From assembly GCF_001584335.1 (NCBI RefSeq), contig NZ_LSBB01000023.1, forward strand, positions 162,791-226,790: a stretch of DNA of 64,000 nucleotides, written 5' to 3'. Shown piece after piece: positions 50,507 to 62,083 of the stretch (position 1 is the first letter of the stretch; each line of letters begins with the position of its first letter). The position numbers and the translations under genes were made by a program. This stretch comes from Bacillus atrophaeus (GTDB lineage Bacteria; Bacillota; Bacilli; Bacillales; Bacillaceae). The notes below the pieces were generated by a model, which saw nothing but the letters and a program-made list of their open reading frames with translations, was not told where the DNA came from and did no database searches.

Positions 50507-51013
50507 ATGACTATCCATTTATCACATTTAGAAGAAGAAGTGAAGAAGATTTATATCAAATTAAATATGCTTACTCCTGAAGATATAGACATGGAGCGTA
50601 TTGCAGCTGCATTTAAGATATGGACACACTACGAAAAAACCCCGAGCAGCATGTTTTGTATAAATGGTCTTTACAGCATGGTGTTGGATTCAAGGTCCTC
50701 TCGTCAACAGCAATGGGAGGACTTTGTACACGAGCTTGGGCATGTGATTAAACACTGCGGAAACCAGTTCAATATGAATCGCATGTTTCGCCAGCTACAA
50801 GAGTACCAGGCTAATAGCTTTATGTATCATTTTTGTGTCCCTACTTTTATGCTTGAAAAGATTTCGTTGCCATGCATGCAGTCAGAGGCTATAAAGATAA
50901 TAGGTGACACCTTTAATGTGACATATCCTTTTGCTGCTAAACGACTTGCTATGTACACAAGAAAACAATTTTCCTTCATGTGGTATAGGCAGCTCTACAG
51001 TATTAATCAATAA
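50507..51013 (+). CDS. ImmA/IrrE-family zinc metalloprotease
   Basis: 168 residues from the ATG at 50507. The active-site motif HELGH (EDFVHELGHVIKHCGN) is around residue 75, with a downstream EYQAN supplying the third ligand. It should cleave the repressor upon induction. It lies between the SHOCT gene and the integrase gene. Confidence 0.85.
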   Translation: MTIHLSHLEEEVKKIYIKLNMLTPEDIDMERIAAAFKIWTHYEKTPSSMFCINGLYSMVLDSRSSRQQQWEDFVHELGHVIKHCGNQFNMNRMFRQLQEYQANSFMYHFCVPTFMLEKISLPCMQSEAIKIIGDTFNVTYPFAAKRLAMYTRKQFSFMWYRQLYSINQ

Positions 51014-51040
51014 ATCTAAAAATACTTGGGTGGTGATCAT

Positions 51041-52237
51041 ATGGCGAGATTTGAAAAATACGAAACTAAAAAAGGCGAGCGTCACATGTTTATTATTGAA
51101 AACGGTGTTGATCCGCAGACTGGTAAACGCCAGAGAGTTGTTAGAAGAGGATTTAAAAAGCTTTCCGATGCAAAGAAAGCTGCTCTCGATCTCGAATACA
51201 CATTGGGGAAAGCAAAACTTGATCTAAAAAACAATATTCTATTCAAAGATATGGCCGATGAATGGCTGACTGTCTACAGTAGCACAGATAAAAAAATCAG
51301 CACCATACGTGTGAGACGTCACGAAATTGGGCTTCTAAATCAATACTTCGGATTCTGTAAATTAAAGGACATCACTAAAAAGATGTATCAAGACGCTCTG
51401 ACTGATATGAAAGTTGACAAACAGCTCAGTCAAAACACTATATCCGGAATACACGGCACAGCTCGTATGATATTTAAACGGGCACGGGCTCAGGATTTAA
51501 TCTTTGTTGATCCAACTGAGTTCGCCTATTTACCAAAAGACAAAAAAACTGTTGAAGAGATTGAAAATGAGAAGATTGAGGATAAATACTTGGAGAAAAC
51601 CGAACTGAAACATTTTTTGCATACGGCATTAAATTCCAATTATGAATCTTATGCCATGTTGCACACTTTAGCTTGGACGGGACTGCGTGCTGGGGAACTT
51701 GCCGCGCTTAAATGGACTGATATAGACTTTGAAGAAAAAACAATCAAAATAACAAAAACATACTATAACGGAAATAACGTTACAAAAGACTATCAATTGC
51801 TTCCTCCTAAAACAAAGGGATCAATAAGAATCATTGATGTCGAAGACGAAGTCCTGCGCGTCCTAAAAAAACACAAAGTAAACCAAAACAAAGTCAAGAT
51901 GCAAATAAAGCATGAATGGTACGATGAGAATTTTGTATTTGGTCGATTGAATGGTCCATATTGGGGTTACCCGCCGTTTATCAAAACTATTGAAAACCGT
52001 TTTAGAACTGTTCTAAAAAAATCAAACATAGACAAAAAGCTAACTCCTCATACCCTGCGGCATACTCATACTTCATTGCTCGCTGAAGCCGGCGTCGATT
52101 TACAAAGAATTATGGACCGGTTAGGACACACAGAAGATAAGACAACCACACAGGTTTATTTACACATTACAAAAGACAGAAAAAAAGAAGCCTCTCACAA
52201 GTTCGGTGAACTCATGAGAAGCCTCGAAAATTTATAA
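51041..52237 (+). CDS. int: Tyrosine integrase
   Basis: 398 residues from the ATG at 51041 (GGTGGTGATC upstream). The N-terminal AP2-like arm-binding domain (YETKKGERHMFIIENGVDPQ), SAM-like core-binding domain, then the catalytic Arg (WTGLRAGELAALKW), HxxR (PHTLRHTHTSLL), His and Tyr (TTQVYLHITKD). It catalyses recombination between attP and the groEL 3' end. It is adjacent to attR. Confidence 0.93.
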   Translation: MARFEKYETKKGERHMFIIENGVDPQTGKRQRVVRRGFKKLSDAKKAALDLEYTLGKAKLDLKNNILFKDMADEWLTVYSSTDKKISTIRVRRHEIGLLNQYFGFCKLKDITKKMYQDALTDMKVDKQLSQNTISGIHGTARMIFKRARAQDLIFVDPTEFAYLPKDKKTVEEIENEKIEDKYLEKTELKHFLHTALNSNYESYAMLHTLAWTGLRAGELAALKWTDIDFEEKTIKITKTYYNGNNVTKDYQLLPPKTKGSIRIIDVEDEVLRVLKKHKVNQNKVKMQIKHEWYDENFVFGRLNGPYWGYPPFIKTIENRFRTVLKKSNIDKKLTPHTLRHTHTSLLAEAGVDLQRIMDRLGHTEDKTTTQVYLHITKDRKKEASHKFGELMRSLENL

Positions 52238-52239
52238 AT

Positions 52240-52265
52240 GGCATCAAAAGGGCATCAAAAATGAT
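52240..52265. promoter_or_regulatory. Candidate integrase arm-type sites, right arm
   Basis: Two direct copies of GGCATCAAAA (GGCATCAAAAGGGCATCAAA) right after the integrase stop match the words in the left arm at 8720-8847. Confidence 0.55.
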
Positions 52266-52273
52266 GTCCGTCG

Positions 52274-52309
52274 CCGACAAACCCTTGTAAATCAAGGGTT
52301 TTTTGTCGG
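52274..52309. terminator. Bidirectional terminator shared by int and groEL
   Basis: CCGACAAACCCTTG pairs with CAAGGG-TTT-TTTGTCGG around a 5-base loop, with a three-base bulge. It lies between the convergent int and groEL genes. As it is inside the prophage, it would replace the native groEL terminator after integration. Confidence 0.75.
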
Positions 52310-52311
52310 TT

Positions 52312-53976
<1,665 letters not shown>

Positions 53977-53993
53977 TTATTTTAAAATCTGTT

Positions 53994-54278
53994 TTATCCG
54001 ATAACAGCTAAAATGTCGCTTTCACGTAAAATTAAGTATTCAGTACCTTCATATTTCACTTCAGTACCTGCGTATTTTGAGAAGATAATGCGGTCGCCTT
54101 CTTTTACTTCTAAAGCAACGCGCTCTCCGCTTTCTAACACGCGACCTGAACCGGCAGCCACAATTTTGCCTTCTTGAGGCTTTTCTTTTGCAGAATCCGG
54201 TAAAACGATTCCGCTGGCAGTTTTTTCTTCAGATTCTACGAGTTCAATGACAACGCGATCACCTAATGGCTTTAACAA
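53994..54278 (-). CDS. groES: 10-kDa co-chaperonin GroES
   Basis: 94 residues from a TTG start with GAGGAGG upstream ([20 protein letters not shown]). The mobile loop ([17 protein letters not shown]) is visible. It caps GroEL. Confidence 0.97.
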   Translation of the reverse strand: MLKPLGDRVVIELVESEEKTASGIVLPDSAKEKPQEGKIVAAGSGRVLESGERVALEVKEGDRIIFSKYAGTEVKYEGTEYLILRESDILAVIG

Positions 54279-54313
54279 TGTAATAACCTCCTCAATAGTA
54301 TGAATATGTAATT

Positions 54314-54379
54314 TTAGCACTCAGCTCTAAAGAGTGCTAACACAATTCTTATAATAAAGAATCTCACTTCCAATTTCAA
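54314..54379 (-). promoter_or_regulatory. groE promoter and CIRCE element
   Basis: A perfect CIRCE, TTAGCACTC-N9-GAGTGCTAA, lies at 54314-54340. Sigma-A promoter TTGAAA (54379-54374), 17-base spacer, TATTAT (54356-54351) precedes it. HrcA repression with heat induction is expected from established B. subtilis biology. Confidence 0.97.
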
Positions 54380-54516
54380 GTGATAAGAATAAAAAATTTT
54401 CACGCTTACATTATTCTTTCCGCGTCTCCTGCCGCCTCGCTTTTTTACCGTTAGTCGAGTTGTGTTACAATAGCTATAGATGAGTTGATCTTATTGGATA
54501 AAGGAGTACATACCAT

Positions 54517-55251
54517 TTGAAAAAACAGTATTGGTTTATTATTTTGACATATGTCCTCATGCAATTTTCAGTCATCATCGGCGTCCCTTTATTATATAAA
54601 GCGGGATTTGGAGGCGGACAAGTAACCGATGAAAACTTGATTCAGGCTCAGGGTTTGTGGTCTGTCATCAGCTTTGTCATCGGCCTGGTCATTGTTCTTC
54701 TTATTTTAAGAACAGCTCCGAAATGTACGCTCCGAAATGAAAAAAAGGCTCCTGTCGGCATTTCAATCATGTGGGCGATTATCGGTATTTTCCTCGCCCT
54801 TATTTCTCAGATGATTGCTGGATCTATAGAATACTATGTCTTAGGAATCGGCAGAGAATCAGAAAATACCGAAGCCATCCTGAAAATCATTCAGTCAGTT
54901 CCGCTGATGATTGCCGTTTCTTCCATCATCGGTCCAATTTTAGAAGAAATCATTTTTAGGAAAATCATTTTCGGCGTACTGTATGAAAAAACAAATTTCT
55001 TTATTGCCGGCCTGATCAGTTCGATTATTTTCGGCATTGTGCATGCTGATTTGAAACACATTCTATTATATACAGCGATGGGTTTTACCTTCGCATTTCT
55101 ATATGCACGCACAAAGCGGATTATCGTACCGATTTTTGCCCATATAATGATGAATACATTCGTGGTTTTGATGCAGCTTGAACCTGTTCAAAAATACCTT
55201 GAGCAGCAGAGCGCGCAAATGCAATTGATTATTGGAGGATTATTTTTATGA
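54517..55251 (+). CDS. ydiL: CPBP-family intramembrane protease-like protein
   Basis: 244 residues with about seven membrane helices. CPBP motifs are EEIIFRKIIF (Glu pair), FGIVHADLKH and HIMMNTFVV. It matches B. subtilis YdiL in position and length. Probable promoter TTTACC-N16-TACAAT just upstream. Confidence 0.92.
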   Translation: MKKQYWFIILTYVLMQFSVIIGVPLLYKAGFGGGQVTDENLIQAQGLWSVISFVIGLVIVLLILRTAPKCTLRNEKKAPVGISIMWAIIGIFLALISQMIAGSIEYYVLGIGRESENTEAILKIIQSVPLMIAVSSIIGPILEEIIFRKIIFGVLYEKTNFFIAGLISSIIFGIVHADLKHILLYTAMGFTFAFLYARTKRIIVPIFAHIMMNTFVVLMQLEPVQKYLEQQSAQMQLIIGGLFL

Positions 55252-55439
55252 GGAACCCAGTGACTTGGGGATTGATATATTTTGCCGTCGGCGTCATTTT
55301 CACTTACCTCGCCGCAAGCTCACCAGGCAGCATGTGGTCTTTTTATTCCATTTTGCTGATGGTCTTCGCCGCTTACAATATAAGCATTTCTTTTAAAATG
55401 TTTGCTTTTTCGCTTAAGTTGAAGAAAGATCAGAAATAA
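55248..55439 (+). CDS. ydiK: YdiK small membrane protein
   Basis: 63 residues with two membrane helices (VTWGLIYFAVGVIFTYLAA; WSFYSILLMVFAAYNISI). Overlaps ydiL by 4 bases. Function unknown. Confidence 0.9.
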   Translation: MRNPVTWGLIYFAVGVIFTYLAASSPGSMWSFYSILLMVFAAYNISISFKMFAFSLKLKKDQK

Positions 55440-55441
55440 TG

Positions 55442-55480
55442 AAAAGCCAGTCCCTTTAAAAACAGGGCTGGCTTTTTTTA
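55442..55480. terminator. Terminator between convergent ydiK and tatCY
   Basis: AAAGCCAGTCCCT/AGGGCTGGCTTT stem with a T-run of seven on the plus strand; usable in both directions. Confidence 0.85.
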
Positions 55481-55484
55481 TGTC

Positions 55485-56246
55485 TTATGAAGATACATCC
55501 TTATCAGATTCCGCCATGTTTTTCTGCGACTTCCGATAAGCAGTCCTCGATATAAAAATGCTGATTTCATACAGGATCAAGAGCGGAACAGTTACCATCA
55601 TATGAGACAAAAGCTCCGGCGGCGTAATCAGCGCGGCAATGACAAGCAGCGTGAAATAAGCGTATTTGCGGATTTTCGCCAAAAACATCGGTGTAACAAT
55701 CCCCAGCCTTGTCAGAAACATCAGAATGACCGGCATTTGAAACAGCAGGCCAAACGGAATCGTCAGCTGCAGGAGAAAATGAAAATATTCATTAATTCCT
55801 ATCACTTGATTCACATCTAAATCATTAGAAATCCGCTTCATAAAATCAACAACAAAAGGAAACAAAATATAATAGGAAAATGACACGCCTGCTAAAAACA
55901 GCATAATGGCGATCGGGATATACCCAAGCGTAACCTTGCGCTCTTTTTCATACAATCCCGGACTTACAAAAGCCCAAAGCTGAAAAAGAATAATTGGCGA
56001 GGTCAGGACAAGACCGATGATAAACGCGAACTGCATAAACACGTACAGCGGGTCTGTCAGATTAAACGCATTCAGTGTAAGCTCCTTCGCTTCATCAGTC
56101 CCTTGCAGATAAACGATAGCAGGCTTCGCTAAAAAAAAGCCTGCGATAAAGAAGACGACAAAAGAAATCGCCACGATAAGCAACCGTCTTCGAAGTTCAG
56201 TGATATGCTCTATAAGCGACATTTGATTAACTTTCATAAGGGTCAT
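55485..56246 (-). CDS. tatCY: Twin-arginine translocase subunit TatCy
   Basis: 253 residues with six membrane helices. N-terminal EHITELRRRLL and FVSPGLYEKERK are typical of TatC. With TatAy it makes the TatAyCy translocase. Follows tatAY with a 6-base gap. Confidence 0.96.
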   Translation of the reverse strand: MTLMKVNQMSLIEHITELRRRLLIVAISFVVFFIAGFFLAKPAIVYLQGTDEAKELTLNAFNLTDPLYVFMQFAFIIGLVLTSPIILFQLWAFVSPGLYEKERKVTLGYIPIAIMLFLAGVSFSYYILFPFVVDFMKRISNDLDVNQVIGINEYFHFLLQLTIPFGLLFQMPVILMFLTRLGIVTPMFLAKIRKYAYFTLLVIAALITPPELLSHMMVTVPLLILYEISIFISRTAYRKSQKNMAESDKDVSS

Positions 56247-56252
56247 CCTATC

Positions 56253-56426
56253 TTACTGATCTTCTTTTTTCTTCTCCTCTTCATCACTCGCTAAACCTTT
56301 AGTAGCATTTTTGAATTCACGAAGTGTGTCTCCGGCTGCTTTTCCCAGTTCAGGCAGTTTCTTAGGGCCAAAGATAATCAACGCTACAATTGCAATAACG
56401 GCAAGGCTTCCAGGACCGATCGGCAT
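56253..56426 (-). CDS. tatAY: Twin-arginine translocase subunit TatAy
   Basis: 57 residues. One membrane helix (SLAVIAIVALIIFG), the FGPKKLPELGKAAG hinge/amphipathic helix and a charged tail. Operon moaC-rex-tatAY-tatCY. Confidence 0.96.
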   Translation of the reverse strand: MPIGPGSLAVIAIVALIIFGPKKLPELGKAAGDTLREFKNATKGLASDEEEKKKEDQ

Positions 56427-56448
56427 ATTTTGGGCTCCCCCTTTCCTT

Positions 56449-57096
56449 TTATTCGATTTCTTCTATTACCGAGTAGTGCTTCAAAAAATAAACCAGTGAC
56501 TGAAGTTCGACAGCTAAATCTATATGATGAATTCGAATGTGTTCCGGCACATTCAAACGAGCCGGCGTAAAGTTAAGGATTCCCTTCACTCCAAGGGCGA
56601 TCAATCGGTCTGTAATAGATTGGGCGGCGACCGCCGGGACAGTGAGAATCGCAACGGGCACGTCCTTAATATGGACCTCAAGATCATCTAAATTATAAAC
56701 GGGAACTCCGCCTACCTCAGTTCCTATTTTACTCTGATTTATATCAAAAGCCATTGAAATTTTTGTATTATTATTTTTTGTGAAATTATAGTGGAGAAAT
56801 GCTGTTCCTAAATTTCCGACACCGATTAAGATGACATTTGTCGTTTCATCCTGATCAAGTGTTTTTCTGAAAAACGACAACAAATAATCCACATTATATC
56901 CATATCCTTTTTTGCCCAGCGCCCCAAAATAGGAAAAGTCCCTGCGGATCGTGGCGGAATCTACTTTTACGGCATCACTCAGCTCAGCAGACGAAACGCG
57001 CTGCTTTCCTGATGCATGCAGATTCTTTAAAAAGCGATAATAAAGCGGCAGCCGTTTTGCTGTCGCCTGCGGAATTTTTGATTGATCCTTATTCAT
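56449..57096 (-). CDS. rex: Redox-sensing repressor Rex
   Basis: 215 residues. Winged helix ([20 protein letters not shown]) and Rossmann domain ([18 protein letters not shown]). Senses NADH/NAD+ and represses fermentation and respiration genes. Overlaps moaC by 4 bases. Confidence 0.97.
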   Translation of the reverse strand: MNKDQSKIPQATAKRLPLYYRFLKNLHASGKQRVSSAELSDAVKVDSATIRRDFSYFGALGKKGYGYNVDYLLSFFRKTLDQDETTNVILIGVGNLGTAFLHYNFTKNNNTKISMAFDINQSKIGTEVGGVPVYNLDDLEVHIKDVPVAILTVPAVAAQSITDRLIALGVKGILNFTPARLNVPEHIRIHHIDLAVELQSLVYFLKHYSVIEEIE

Positions 57097-57605
57097 TTTT
57101 GGTCCTCCAAATCGTACTCGGATGTTTCTCTTTTAAAATCACCGTTTTTCCCGCCTGTTTTTTCTAACAAGCAGGTAGGACCGATGACCATGCCCTTATC
57201 TAGAGCCTTGCACATGTCATAAACGGTAAGGGCGGACACAGAAGCAGAAGTTAGCGCTTCCATTTCCACACCTGTACTCCCTTTCGTTTTGACACTTGCT
57301 TGTATATGAAGAATGGCTTCTGATTCCTTGTTTTCCCACCCATAAGAGATATCAACTCCGCTCAGCGAGAGGGGATGGCACATTGGAATAATAGATGAAG
57401 TTTGCTTCGCCGCCATAATTCCGGCAACCTGTGCAACGGCAAGCACGTCTCCTTTGCCGATGTCATGGCTTTTTATTTTTTCGTACACTTCATTTTTCAT
57501 GTGTACGCTTGAAACTGCAATCGCAGTACGAACAGTTGAAGATTTTTGGCTTATATCAACCATCTGGGCTCTGCCCTGTTCATTAAAATGAGAAAATCCA
57601 TTCAT
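57093..57605 (-). CDS. moaC: Cyclic pyranopterin monophosphate synthase MoaC
   Basis: 170 residues. Motifs [16 protein letters not shown] and [20 protein letters not shown] are those of MoaC, second step of molybdenum cofactor synthesis. First gene of the operon. Confidence 0.97.
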   Translation of the reverse strand: MNGFSHFNEQGRAQMVDISQKSSTVRTAIAVSSVHMKNEVYEKIKSHDIGKGDVLAVAQVAGIMAAKQTSSIIPMCHPLSLSGVDISYGWENKESEAILHIQASVKTKGSTGVEMEALTSASVSALTVYDMCKALDKGMVIGPTCLLEKTGGKNGDFKRETSEYDLEDQK

Positions 57606-57745
57606 ATTAAACTCTCCTTAAGAAGATCATACACTATTTTCTTCTCTATGTCTTATTCAACAATAATCTTCCAGTTCCGATGTATTGTTTGCTGACTGCT
57701 GATTGATAAGCTACACTTAACTTATTATAACAGAGGTGAAATAAC

Positions 57746-59677
57746 ATGATGATCTTACAAGTTAATCAGCTATCCAAGTCTTTTGGAGCTGATACTATTT
57801 TAACCAATATAAAGCTGGAAGTCAGATCCCGGGATCGAATTGCCATCGTAGGCAGAAACGGAGCCGGAAAATCGACTCTCCTTAAAATTATCGCAGGTCA
57901 GCTGTCATATGAAAAGGGCGAAATCGTGAAACCTAAAGATTTATCCATGGGTTATCTTGCGCAGCACACAAGCCTGGATTCTCAGCTTACCATAAAAGAG
58001 GAATTGCTGACGGTATTTGATTTCCTAAAAGAGATGGAAACAGAAATGCGTCTCATTGAAGAAAAAATGGCGACCGCTGAAGCAAATGACCTTGAAGCTC
58101 TGATGAAAACCTATGACCGGCTTCAGCAGGATTTTAAAGACAAAGGCGGCTATCAATATGAAGCAGATGTGAGATCTGTGCTGCACGGGCTCGGCTTTAG
58201 CCATTTTGACGATACCGCACAAGTACAGAGTCTAAGCGGCGGGCAAAAGACAAGACTTGCATTGGGGAAGCTGCTGTTAACACAGCCCGATTTGCTTATC
58301 CTGGATGAACCGACCAACCACCTCGATATTGATACGCTGACGTGGCTTGAACACTACTTACAGGGCTATAAAGGCGCCATCCTTATCGTTTCCCATGACC
58401 GCTACTTTCTTGATAAAGTGGTCAATCAAGTGTACGAGGTCTCACGCTCAGAAAGCAAAAAATATCATGGCAACTACAGTGCCTATTTAGAACAAAAAGC
58501 CGAGCAGTATGAAAAGGATCTGAAAATGTACGAAAAACAGCAAGGTGAAATCGCCAAGCTGCAAGACTTTGTTGACCGAAACCTGGCCAGAGCCTCTACA
58601 ACAAAACGGGCACAAAGCAGACGGAAGCAGCTTGAACGGATGGACGTCATGTCTAGGCCGTTAGGTGACGAAAAAACAGCCGCTTTCCGTTTCGAAATAA
58701 CAAAGCAAAGCGGAAATGACGTCTTACGTGCCCAAGATCTCACCATCAGCTATAAGGATCAGCCGGCGCTCCTCACCGGACTGACGTTCAGCATCACAAG
58801 AGGAGAAAGCGCCGCACTTGTCGGCCCGAACGGAATCGGAAAATCAACCTTATTAAAAATATTGATCAAAACACTTGAGCCGGATAAAGGAACGATTTCC
58901 TACGGGTCAAATATCAGTATCGGTTACTACGATCAGGAACAGGCCAAATTGACATCATCTAAACGCGTACTGGACGAGCTGTGGGACGAATATCCGGAGC
59001 TTGCAGAGAAAGAGATTCGAACATGCCTTGGGAATTTCTTATTCTCAGGAGATGATGTCCTGAAACCAGTCCATTCACTAAGCGGCGGTGAAAAAGCCAG
59101 AGTCGCATTGGCAAAGCTGATGCTTCAAAAGGCCAATTTTCTTATTCTTGATGAACCGACGAACCATCTTGATTTAGATAGCAAAGAAGTGCTTGAGAAT
59201 GCACTGATCGACTATCCGGGCACTCTTTTATTTGTCTCTCACGATCGTTATTTTATAAACCGTATCGCAACAAGAGTATTTGAACTGTCCAGAAACAATG
59301 TTGAAGAGTTCCTTGGAGACTATGACTACTATACCGAGAAAAAAACACAGCAGCGCGAACTAGAAGAATTAGAGCAGCAGACAGCCGAACAAGTACAGAG
59401 CCCGGCCGCCGGAAAATCTGAATCAAAACGATCATATGAAGAAGAAAAAGAGTGGAAAAAGAAAGAACGCCAAAGAATCAGACGCATCGAAGAAATTGAA
59501 TCAAATGTATCAGAGATAGAAGAAATAATCAGCCACAACGAAGAAATGCTTTGTGACCCTGAAGTATATCAAAATCACGAGAAAGTCCAAGCCATTCATG
59601 CAGACAATGAAAATTTGAATCACAACCTGGAAAACCTGCTTGCAGAATGGGAAGAACTGTCCACAGAAGACATATAA
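57746..59677 (+). CDS. ydiF: ABC-F family ATPase YdiF
   Basis: 643 residues with two ABC domains (Walker A GRNGAGKST and GPNGIGKST; signatures LSGGQKTRLAL and LSGGEKARVAL), a linker (YEKDLKMYEKQQGEIAKLQD) and a C-terminal coiled coil. ABC-F proteins act on ribosomes rather than in transport. Ribosome binding site GAGGTG. Confidence 0.95.
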   Translation: MMILQVNQLSKSFGADTILTNIKLEVRSRDRIAIVGRNGAGKSTLLKIIAGQLSYEKGEIVKPKDLSMGYLAQHTSLDSQLTIKEELLTVFDFLKEMETEMRLIEEKMATAEANDLEALMKTYDRLQQDFKDKGGYQYEADVRSVLHGLGFSHFDDTAQVQSLSGGQKTRLALGKLLLTQPDLLILDEPTNHLDIDTLTWLEHYLQGYKGAILIVSHDRYFLDKVVNQVYEVSRSESKKYHGNYSAYLEQKAEQYEKDLKMYEKQQGEIAKLQDFVDRNLARASTTKRAQSRRKQLERMDVMSRPLGDEKTAAFRFEITKQSGNDVLRAQDLTISYKDQPALLTGLTFSITRGESAALVGPNGIGKSTLLKILIKTLEPDKGTISYGSNISIGYYDQEQAKLTSSKRVLDELWDEYPELAEKEIRTCLGNFLFSGDDVLKPVHSLSGGEKARVALAKLMLQKANFLILDEPTNHLDLDSKEVLENALIDYPGTLLFVSHDRYFINRIATRVFELSRNNVEEFLGDYDYYTEKKTQQRELEELEQQTAEQVQSPAAGKSESKRSYEEEKEWKKKERQRIRRIEEIESNVSEIEEIISHNEEMLCDPEVYQNHEKVQAIHADNENLNHNLENLLAEWEELSTEDI

Positions 59678-59687
59678 AAAAGTCAAG

Positions 59688-59715
59688 CACCTCTTTTTAG
59701 AGGTGTTTTTTTATC
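59688..59715 (+). terminator. ydiF terminator
   Basis: CACCTCT/AGAGGTG stem followed by seven T. Confidence 0.85.
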
Positions 59716-59859
59716 CACAAAAAAATGCCTTTCCAATCAAGAAAGAAAGCGTTTTATACACAATATCCACAAAATATTCTGATTTTATCCCCGTTACTAA
59801 CAGGCTACAATCCCTTTATCCACCTTTAGTTTAATAATTATTCACACCATTGTGGATAA
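59711..59859. promoter_or_regulatory. DnaA-box cluster between ydiF and tsaD
   Basis: TTATCCACA at 59711-59719, TTATACACA at 59754-59762, TTATTCACA at 59838-59846 and an inverted TGTGGATAA at 59851-59859 all fit TTATNCACA. Near matches lie at 59763-59771 and 59816-59824. I recall a DnaA-box cluster at gcp (tsaD) reported in B. subtilis as titrating or controlling DnaA. Confidence 0.8.
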
Positions 59860-59879
59860 TTAAGAATTATCTGTTAATA

Positions 59880-59912
59880 AAATAAAAGCCTCACATTATC
59901 TTGTGAGACTTT
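59880..59912 (-). terminator. tsaD terminator
   Basis: TCTCAC/GTGAGG stem followed by CTTTTATTTT on the minus strand, overlapping the last codons. Confidence 0.75.
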
Positions 59913-60936
59913 CAAAGGATATCAATTCAAGTCCGGGCTGACCGTTCATATAGTAAGTGCCCCGTATTCCTTTTTCATATGCAATCGTACCGGCAGCAGC
60001 AATCATTGCCGCATTATCAGTACATAAATAAAGCGGAGGAATTAACAGATCGATATCACTATGCTGATCAAATTCTTCCTGTAATGCAGCCCTCAAGCCT
60101 CGGTTGGCAGCCACTCCTCCCGCAAGAAGAACCTGTTTAACGCCGTACTCCTTCGCTGCACGTGCCGTTTTTGTCACAAGCACATCGATTACGCTTTCCT
60201 GAAAGCTGGCGGAAAGGTCTTCAGGAGAAATAACCTGCCCTTTCTGAGCTGTATTATGAAGCGTATTAATCACAGCTGATTTCAAACCGCTGAAGCTAAA
60301 ATGATAGGACCCTTCTTCAAGCCATGCGCGAGGCAGCGGAATATTCGCAGTTCCTTTCTCAGCAAGCTTGTCAATTTGAGGACCTCCCGGATATGAAAGC
60401 CCCATTGTTCTGGCCACTTTATCATAAGCTTCGCCTGCAGCATCATCAAGTGTTTCCCCGATGACTTCAAATGAACCATGCTCTTTCATATAAACCAGCT
60501 CAGTATGTCCGCCAGAAACAACCAGCGCCAATGCCGGAAAGACAAGCTCCTCAATCAGCCTGTTCGCATAAATATGACCCGCTATATGATGAACTCCGAT
60601 TAAAGGAATATTGTGGGCAAAGCTCAAAGCCTTGGCCGCATTGACTCCAATCAATAGCGCCCCTACAAGCCCAGGTCCTTCTGTAACAGCAATCGCATCA
60701 ATATCAGCAAATGTCATGCCTGCTTTATAGAATGTTTCCTCTATAACAAGCGTAATTTGTTCAACATGATGCCTTGAGGCAATTTCAGGCACCACTCCCC
60801 CAAAACGTTTATGGCTTTCAATTTGAGAGGCAACAACATTCGATACGATTTCTCTCCCATTTTTAACAATAGAAGCCGCAGTTTCATCACAGCTTGTTTC
60901 AATTCCTAATACATATAAATCTTTTTGCTCATTCAT
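59896..60936 (-). CDS. tsaD: tRNA N6-threonylcarbamoyladenosine transferase TsaD
   Basis: 346 residues. Metal-binding [10 protein letters not shown] and the ASKHA fold motifs ([34 protein letters not shown]). With TsaB and TsaE it makes t6A37 in tRNAs reading ANN codons. Confidence 0.97.
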   Translation of the reverse strand: MNEQKDLYVLGIETSCDETAASIVKNGREIVSNVVASQIESHKRFGGVVPEIASRHHVEQITLVIEETFYKAGMTFADIDAIAVTEGPGLVGALLIGVNAAKALSFAHNIPLIGVHHIAGHIYANRLIEELVFPALALVVSGGHTELVYMKEHGSFEVIGETLDDAAGEAYDKVARTMGLSYPGGPQIDKLAEKGTANIPLPRAWLEEGSYHFSFSGLKSAVINTLHNTAQKGQVISPEDLSASFQESVIDVLVTKTARAAKEYGVKQVLLAGGVAANRGLRAALQEEFDQHSDIDLLIPPLYLCTDNAAMIAAAGTIAYEKGIRGTYYMNGQPGLELISFESLTR

Positions 60937-61384
60937 TTATTGTCACCCACATAATTAACGCATCTTCCCCGTTATCCGTATAATAGTTTTTTCTGATTCC
61001 GCCAGGCTGAAGACCGCACTTTTTATATAAGCCTTGGGCAGGATGATTCGAGACTCTTACTTCTAGTGAAAGCCGTCTCGCTTCCTTCTCTTTACATAGT
61101 TCAAGCGCCGAACGAAAAAGAGCCTCTCCTAAAGATTGACCTCTATATTCAGACTTGATGGCGATATTCGTAATTTGTGCGTCATCCATCACAATCCAAA
61201 TCCCGCAATAACCTGCCAGACAGCCATCTTTTTCAATGACAAGGTAATGGGCATATGAATTTTCCAAGAGTTCATGGTAAAAAGACTCCTTCGTCCAGGG
61301 AGACGTAAAGGAAGCCGATTCAATTTCATATACTTCATCAATATCATCGAGCTGCATTTTTCTAATCGCTGATTTTGTTTTCAT
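60929..61384 (-). CDS. rimI: Ribosomal-protein/GNAT acetyltransferase RimI
   Basis: 151 residues from the ATG at 61384; a GTG three bases upstream is also possible. GNAT acetyl-CoA motif [14 protein letters not shown] and [14 protein letters not shown] near the end. Overlaps tsaD by 8 bases. Confidence 0.94.
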   Translation of the reverse strand: MKTKSAIRKMQLDDIDEVYEIESASFTSPWTKESFYHELLENSYAHYLVIEKDGCLAGYCGIWIVMDDAQITNIAIKSEYRGQSLGEALFRSALELCKEKEARRLSLEVRVSNHPAQGLYKKCGLQPGGIRKNYYTDNGEDALIMWVTINE

Positions 61385-61393
61385 CACATCACC

Positions 61394-62083
61394 CTATTTT
61401 TGACTTTCGATCCATTTCGCTTCCGCCTCAGCAAGACGCAAATAATCCGGAACAAGCTGATGAACGTCCTCGGCCTCTTTTTCAGCACCTAAATAAGCCA
61501 ATTCTGAAGGCCGCGGATTGTGAAGGACAGTATCTCCGATAACCGCTTGAGCAGCCAATATATCTTGAATCGTCTGATCATGAATCGCTGTATCATGTCC
61601 CAAAAATAATACTTGCTGTCCTTTTTCTTTTAACATCCCGAGCCACTCAGTCAACAGCACATTTCGGTCTGGAAGGACAGGATGCAGAAGGCCGTCTTTA
61701 TATTCATACAGCCCCGTATACACCTGTCCTCGTCTTGCGTCAAATAAAGGGCTGATCAAACCATTGAAATAACGACCATTCGCAGCTAACGCTTCTAAAC
61801 TTGATACAGAAGAAATAGGAACATTTAAAGACCATGCCAGTGTTTTAGCAAGTGTAACCCCTATTCTGACCCCGGTATATGAGCCAGGCCCTTTTGCAAC
61901 AACGACCTTAGAAATATCCTCAGGCTTCAAATCACAATCGTTCAAAAGAGCATGCACAGCAGGCATGGCTCTTACAGAATGATTTTTTTTAAGATATGTA
62001 ATATACTCCGCAACCACTTTCGTTTCCTGTACCAGGGCTATACCCAGCGTGTAGTTCGACGTATCAATTGCTAATATTGTCAT
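61394..62083 (-). CDS. tsaB: t6A synthesis protein TsaB
   Basis: 229 residues from MTILAIDTSNY (GAGGAG upstream). An ASKHA-fold pseudo-enzyme (VAKGPGSYTGVRIGV) that scaffolds TsaD. Overlaps tsaE by 20 bases. Confidence 0.96.
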   Translation of the reverse strand: MTILAIDTSNYTLGIALVQETKVVAEYITYLKKNHSVRAMPAVHALLNDCDLKPEDISKVVVAKGPGSYTGVRIGVTLAKTLAWSLNVPISSVSSLEALAANGRYFNGLISPLFDARRGQVYTGLYEYKDGLLHPVLPDRNVLLTEWLGMLKEKGQQVLFLGHDTAIHDQTIQDILAAQAVIGDTVLHNPRPSELAYLGAEKEAEDVHQLVPDYLRLAEAEAKWIESQK

